Both the position numbers and the translations under genes were made by a program. From Maniola hyperantus (taxonomy: Eukaryota > Arthropoda > Insecta > Lepidoptera > Nymphalidae), in assembly GCF_902806685.2 (NCBI RefSeq), contig NC_048546.1:6634001-6698000 (forward strand): a DNA stretch of 64,000 nt. Reading direction: 5' to 3'. Position 1 is the first letter of the stretch. Each line of letters opens with the position of its first letter. The notes under the pieces were generated by a model. That model did not search any database, was not told the origin of the DNA, and worked only from the letters and a program-made list of their open reading frames with translations. This document shows, piece by piece, positions 62,230-64,000 of the stretch.

Positions 62230-62575
62230 CATAAATCATTTTGCTCTGGGATTGCACCGCAGTCCGCAAACGAACTGACCGTCAAAGCAATCAAGTTGAA
62301 ATATGTAGATCAGATATGGCTTTTACTATATTTAGATATAAATCGCTGGAAGCGAGTAGATAAAAATCCAATTGATGATTTATTCAAGAAAGTCGATTTT
62401 ATTCAACTTAAAGTTGACCAAATCATTACCGATGTGTATAACAAATCCTTGATTATCGTCGAGTTTACTTATACAGGTGCAACCAGAACGCTGGCAAAAA
62501 CGAAGACAGGTGATAAGTAGTATCTACTGATGATTACTGATATGATACCAAAAAAAAACGCGAAGAAAATATAAA
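62230..62575 (+). pseudogene. Possible relic of an RLE-type retrotransposon C-terminus
   Basis: The 74-codon frame 62296-62520 encodes VDQIWLLLYLDINRWKRVD... and ITDVYNKSLIIVEFTYTGAT then LAKTKTGDK, a stop, then YLLMITDMIPKK. The D...K..IIVEFTYT..T..KTKT..KY pattern recalls the restriction-like endonuclease segment of RLE LINEs (compare VDITIP..N...AETEKKRKYLDL at 52519). This is a weak pattern match; an unrelated decayed gene is equally possible. Confidence 0.25.
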
Positions 62576-62799
62576 AACATCCTATAAATTTGTTAAAGTT
62601 TACGATATATTCCAAATAAAACGTCTGGCTGACGCTAGACGTCAACGAACGTTACGTAAGTAGGCCACTAAGAGTCAATGCCGCGTCGTAGATGGGGCAT
62701 TGACCCGAGATTTGCACGCTATACATTGTGGGTTTAAAAATACTAAATCATTAAAACTATTGGTGGTATTGGATTGTGTTTAGATAGTATAACAATTGT

Positions 62800-63090
62800 A
62801 CTGGTTCTGAGCACACCTAAATTTTAGAGTATTCGCATCCTCTTCTTACTAATGTAATATGAAAAGGACAGACATAGTTTGACAGTTTTAAATTTAATTT
62901 AGAGCTGTCAAACCTCGTGACTTTAGCAGTTAGCTGCCAGTCGCGAGCCTATTGTTTTAGTAGCGTGCACTAAAATTTAGAGTATTTAAATGTAAAATTC
63001 ATGTTCTGTTCTTTTTTAGAAATATTTAAAAGAAAAAGATGCAGATACTCTAAATTTAGTTTAGAGAAAGACAACAGAATCGGCGCCATT
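62800..63090. mobile_element. MITE-like element with inverted ends
   Basis: CTAAATTTTAGAGTATTCGC then ATCCTCTTCTT at left is mirrored by AGAAAAAGATGCAGATACTC then TAAATTTAGTTTAGAG at right. The interior has AATTTAATTTAGAGCTGTCA. About 290 bp, non-coding. The AATTTAG/TTTAGAG motif also occurs in the 40397 MITE. Confidence 0.5.
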
Positions 63091-63196
63091 AACGCGGAGT
63101 TTTTGCTAGCGTTCCGATTACACCCTGTGTACCTATATTATTTTGTAACCGCGTTAGTGATTTCACGTTATTGTACTTACATTATTATATTAGGTA

Positions 63197-63295
63197 CTAG
63201 CTTATTCCCGCGACTTCGTCCGCGTGGACTACACAAATTTCAAATCCCATTTAACCCCATTAGAGGTTGAATTTTCAAAAATCCCTTAGTGAATT
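63197..63295 (-). mobile_element. Helitron family-2 fragment
   Basis: CTAG at 63197, CTTATTCCCGCGACTTCGTC, CGCGTGGACTACACAAATTT, CAAATCCCATTTAACCCCAT and AGAGGTTGAATTTTCAAAAA. Truncated after about 100 bp. Confidence 0.6.
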
Positions 63296-63299
63296 GAAG

Positions 63300-64000
63300 A
63301 AATTCTTGGAGAAATTGTATCTTTATTGTATCGAATAGCACTTTGAATGCAGTTTTGTTTCTTTTTAAAAATTAGGGAATGTTTTCTTTAAGTAAAATGA
63401 TCTAAGGTAAGTAGTGCTGCTGGAGGGCCCTTAATTTTTTTTCACTCTGCATAGATACAATTACATAATTAATACAGCTTTTACTTTCACAGGGTTCTTA
63501 TTACCTTTTTCAATAAAAATCTGCGTTGTACGTGGTCTTTGGAGAAATCATCAGCATGGACGTCGCGTCGTCGTTACGTGGAAAAATGTTCGAGTTTACA
63601 GCGAATAATGCACCTGCCGTACACATTATTATGCAACATTGAACACACGTGACACGATGTAAATTTTTCAATGGAACGCGATGCTGCAGTCCATTATTAC
63701 TCTGTGGAATACAGGGATGCATCGGTAAGGGATTTAGCTGCGGAAATTGGTGATTTTTACCCGACAGAACGAGGATAATGTTTTTCGGTTGCGTGTATCG
63801 AAAATTGTTTGGCGTCGCCGCCTGCGGCTTCTATTTTCGTCTTTAGAAAAAATAAAACTACTCTCCATCAATAATTATAAGTACTTATATATTTTTTTTA
63901 AAGAAAATATTACAATAAAACTTAAAGCTAGCCTTATCTAATTACTAAGTACACAAATCATGCCCGCGTGGAATGGTGCCAAGAATACTGGCTGCATTTT
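63300..64000. other. Unassigned DNA at the right edge
   Basis: No gene recognised. 63530-63790 is less AT-rich, with short frames on both strands and no known motif. The window ends without a recognisable feature. Confidence 0.3.

Overview
This is eukaryotic DNA from an insect, almost certainly a lepidopteran (moth or butterfly). It is AT-rich and gene-poor, its genes have short spliced exons with GT..AG introns, and it is crowded with lepidopteran repeat families: RTE-type LINE 3' ends, tRNA-derived SINEs, non-autonomous Helitrons ending in a hairpin plus CTAG, and many foldback MITEs. There is no bacterial, plasmid or CRISPR content. The only long open frames belong to retrotransposons. The real host genes are split into exons and had to be rebuilt by joining exons at splice sites.

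Host genes sit in one island at about 36-46 kb. (1) A secreted phosphatidylethanolamine-binding protein (PEBP) lies on the minus strand, with four exons between 37554 and 36020. (2) An NRBF2-like protein, a MIT-domain autophagy adaptor, lies on the plus strand with two exons, 38919-39424. (3) A TMEM127-like four-pass membrane protein lies on the minus strand with three exons between 45540 and 42922. Its first loop carries a very acidic insert, and a Helitron fills most of its second intron. The three genes are not obviously related in function.

0-27 kb is intergenic and repeat-laden: a LINE C-terminal relic at the left edge, several RTE 3' fragments, SINEs, Helitrons, MITEs and a dead Tc1-like transposase fragment at 21.1-21.6 kb. 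27.2-31.7 kb is a nearly full-length jockey-type LINE with a 13-bp target-site duplication, a poly(A) tail, ORF1 with zinc knuckles, and ORF2 broken by one stop and one frameshift. 31.8-35.5 kb holds a SINE interrupted by a MITE, and more repeats.

47.6-50.8 kb is a young non-coding LTR element with two 718-bp LTRs that look identical and an internal minisatellite. 51.3-53.0 kb is a 5'-truncated LINE with a restriction-like endonuclease (R4/Dong-like). 56.5-59.0 kb is a second non-coding LTR element, read on the minus strand, with 292-bp LTRs, a primer-binding site and a polypurine tract. The rest, to 64 kb, is repeat fragments and anonymous AT-rich DNA.

Coordinates were obtained by reading and counting by hand. 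Repeat edges given as round numbers are approximate.
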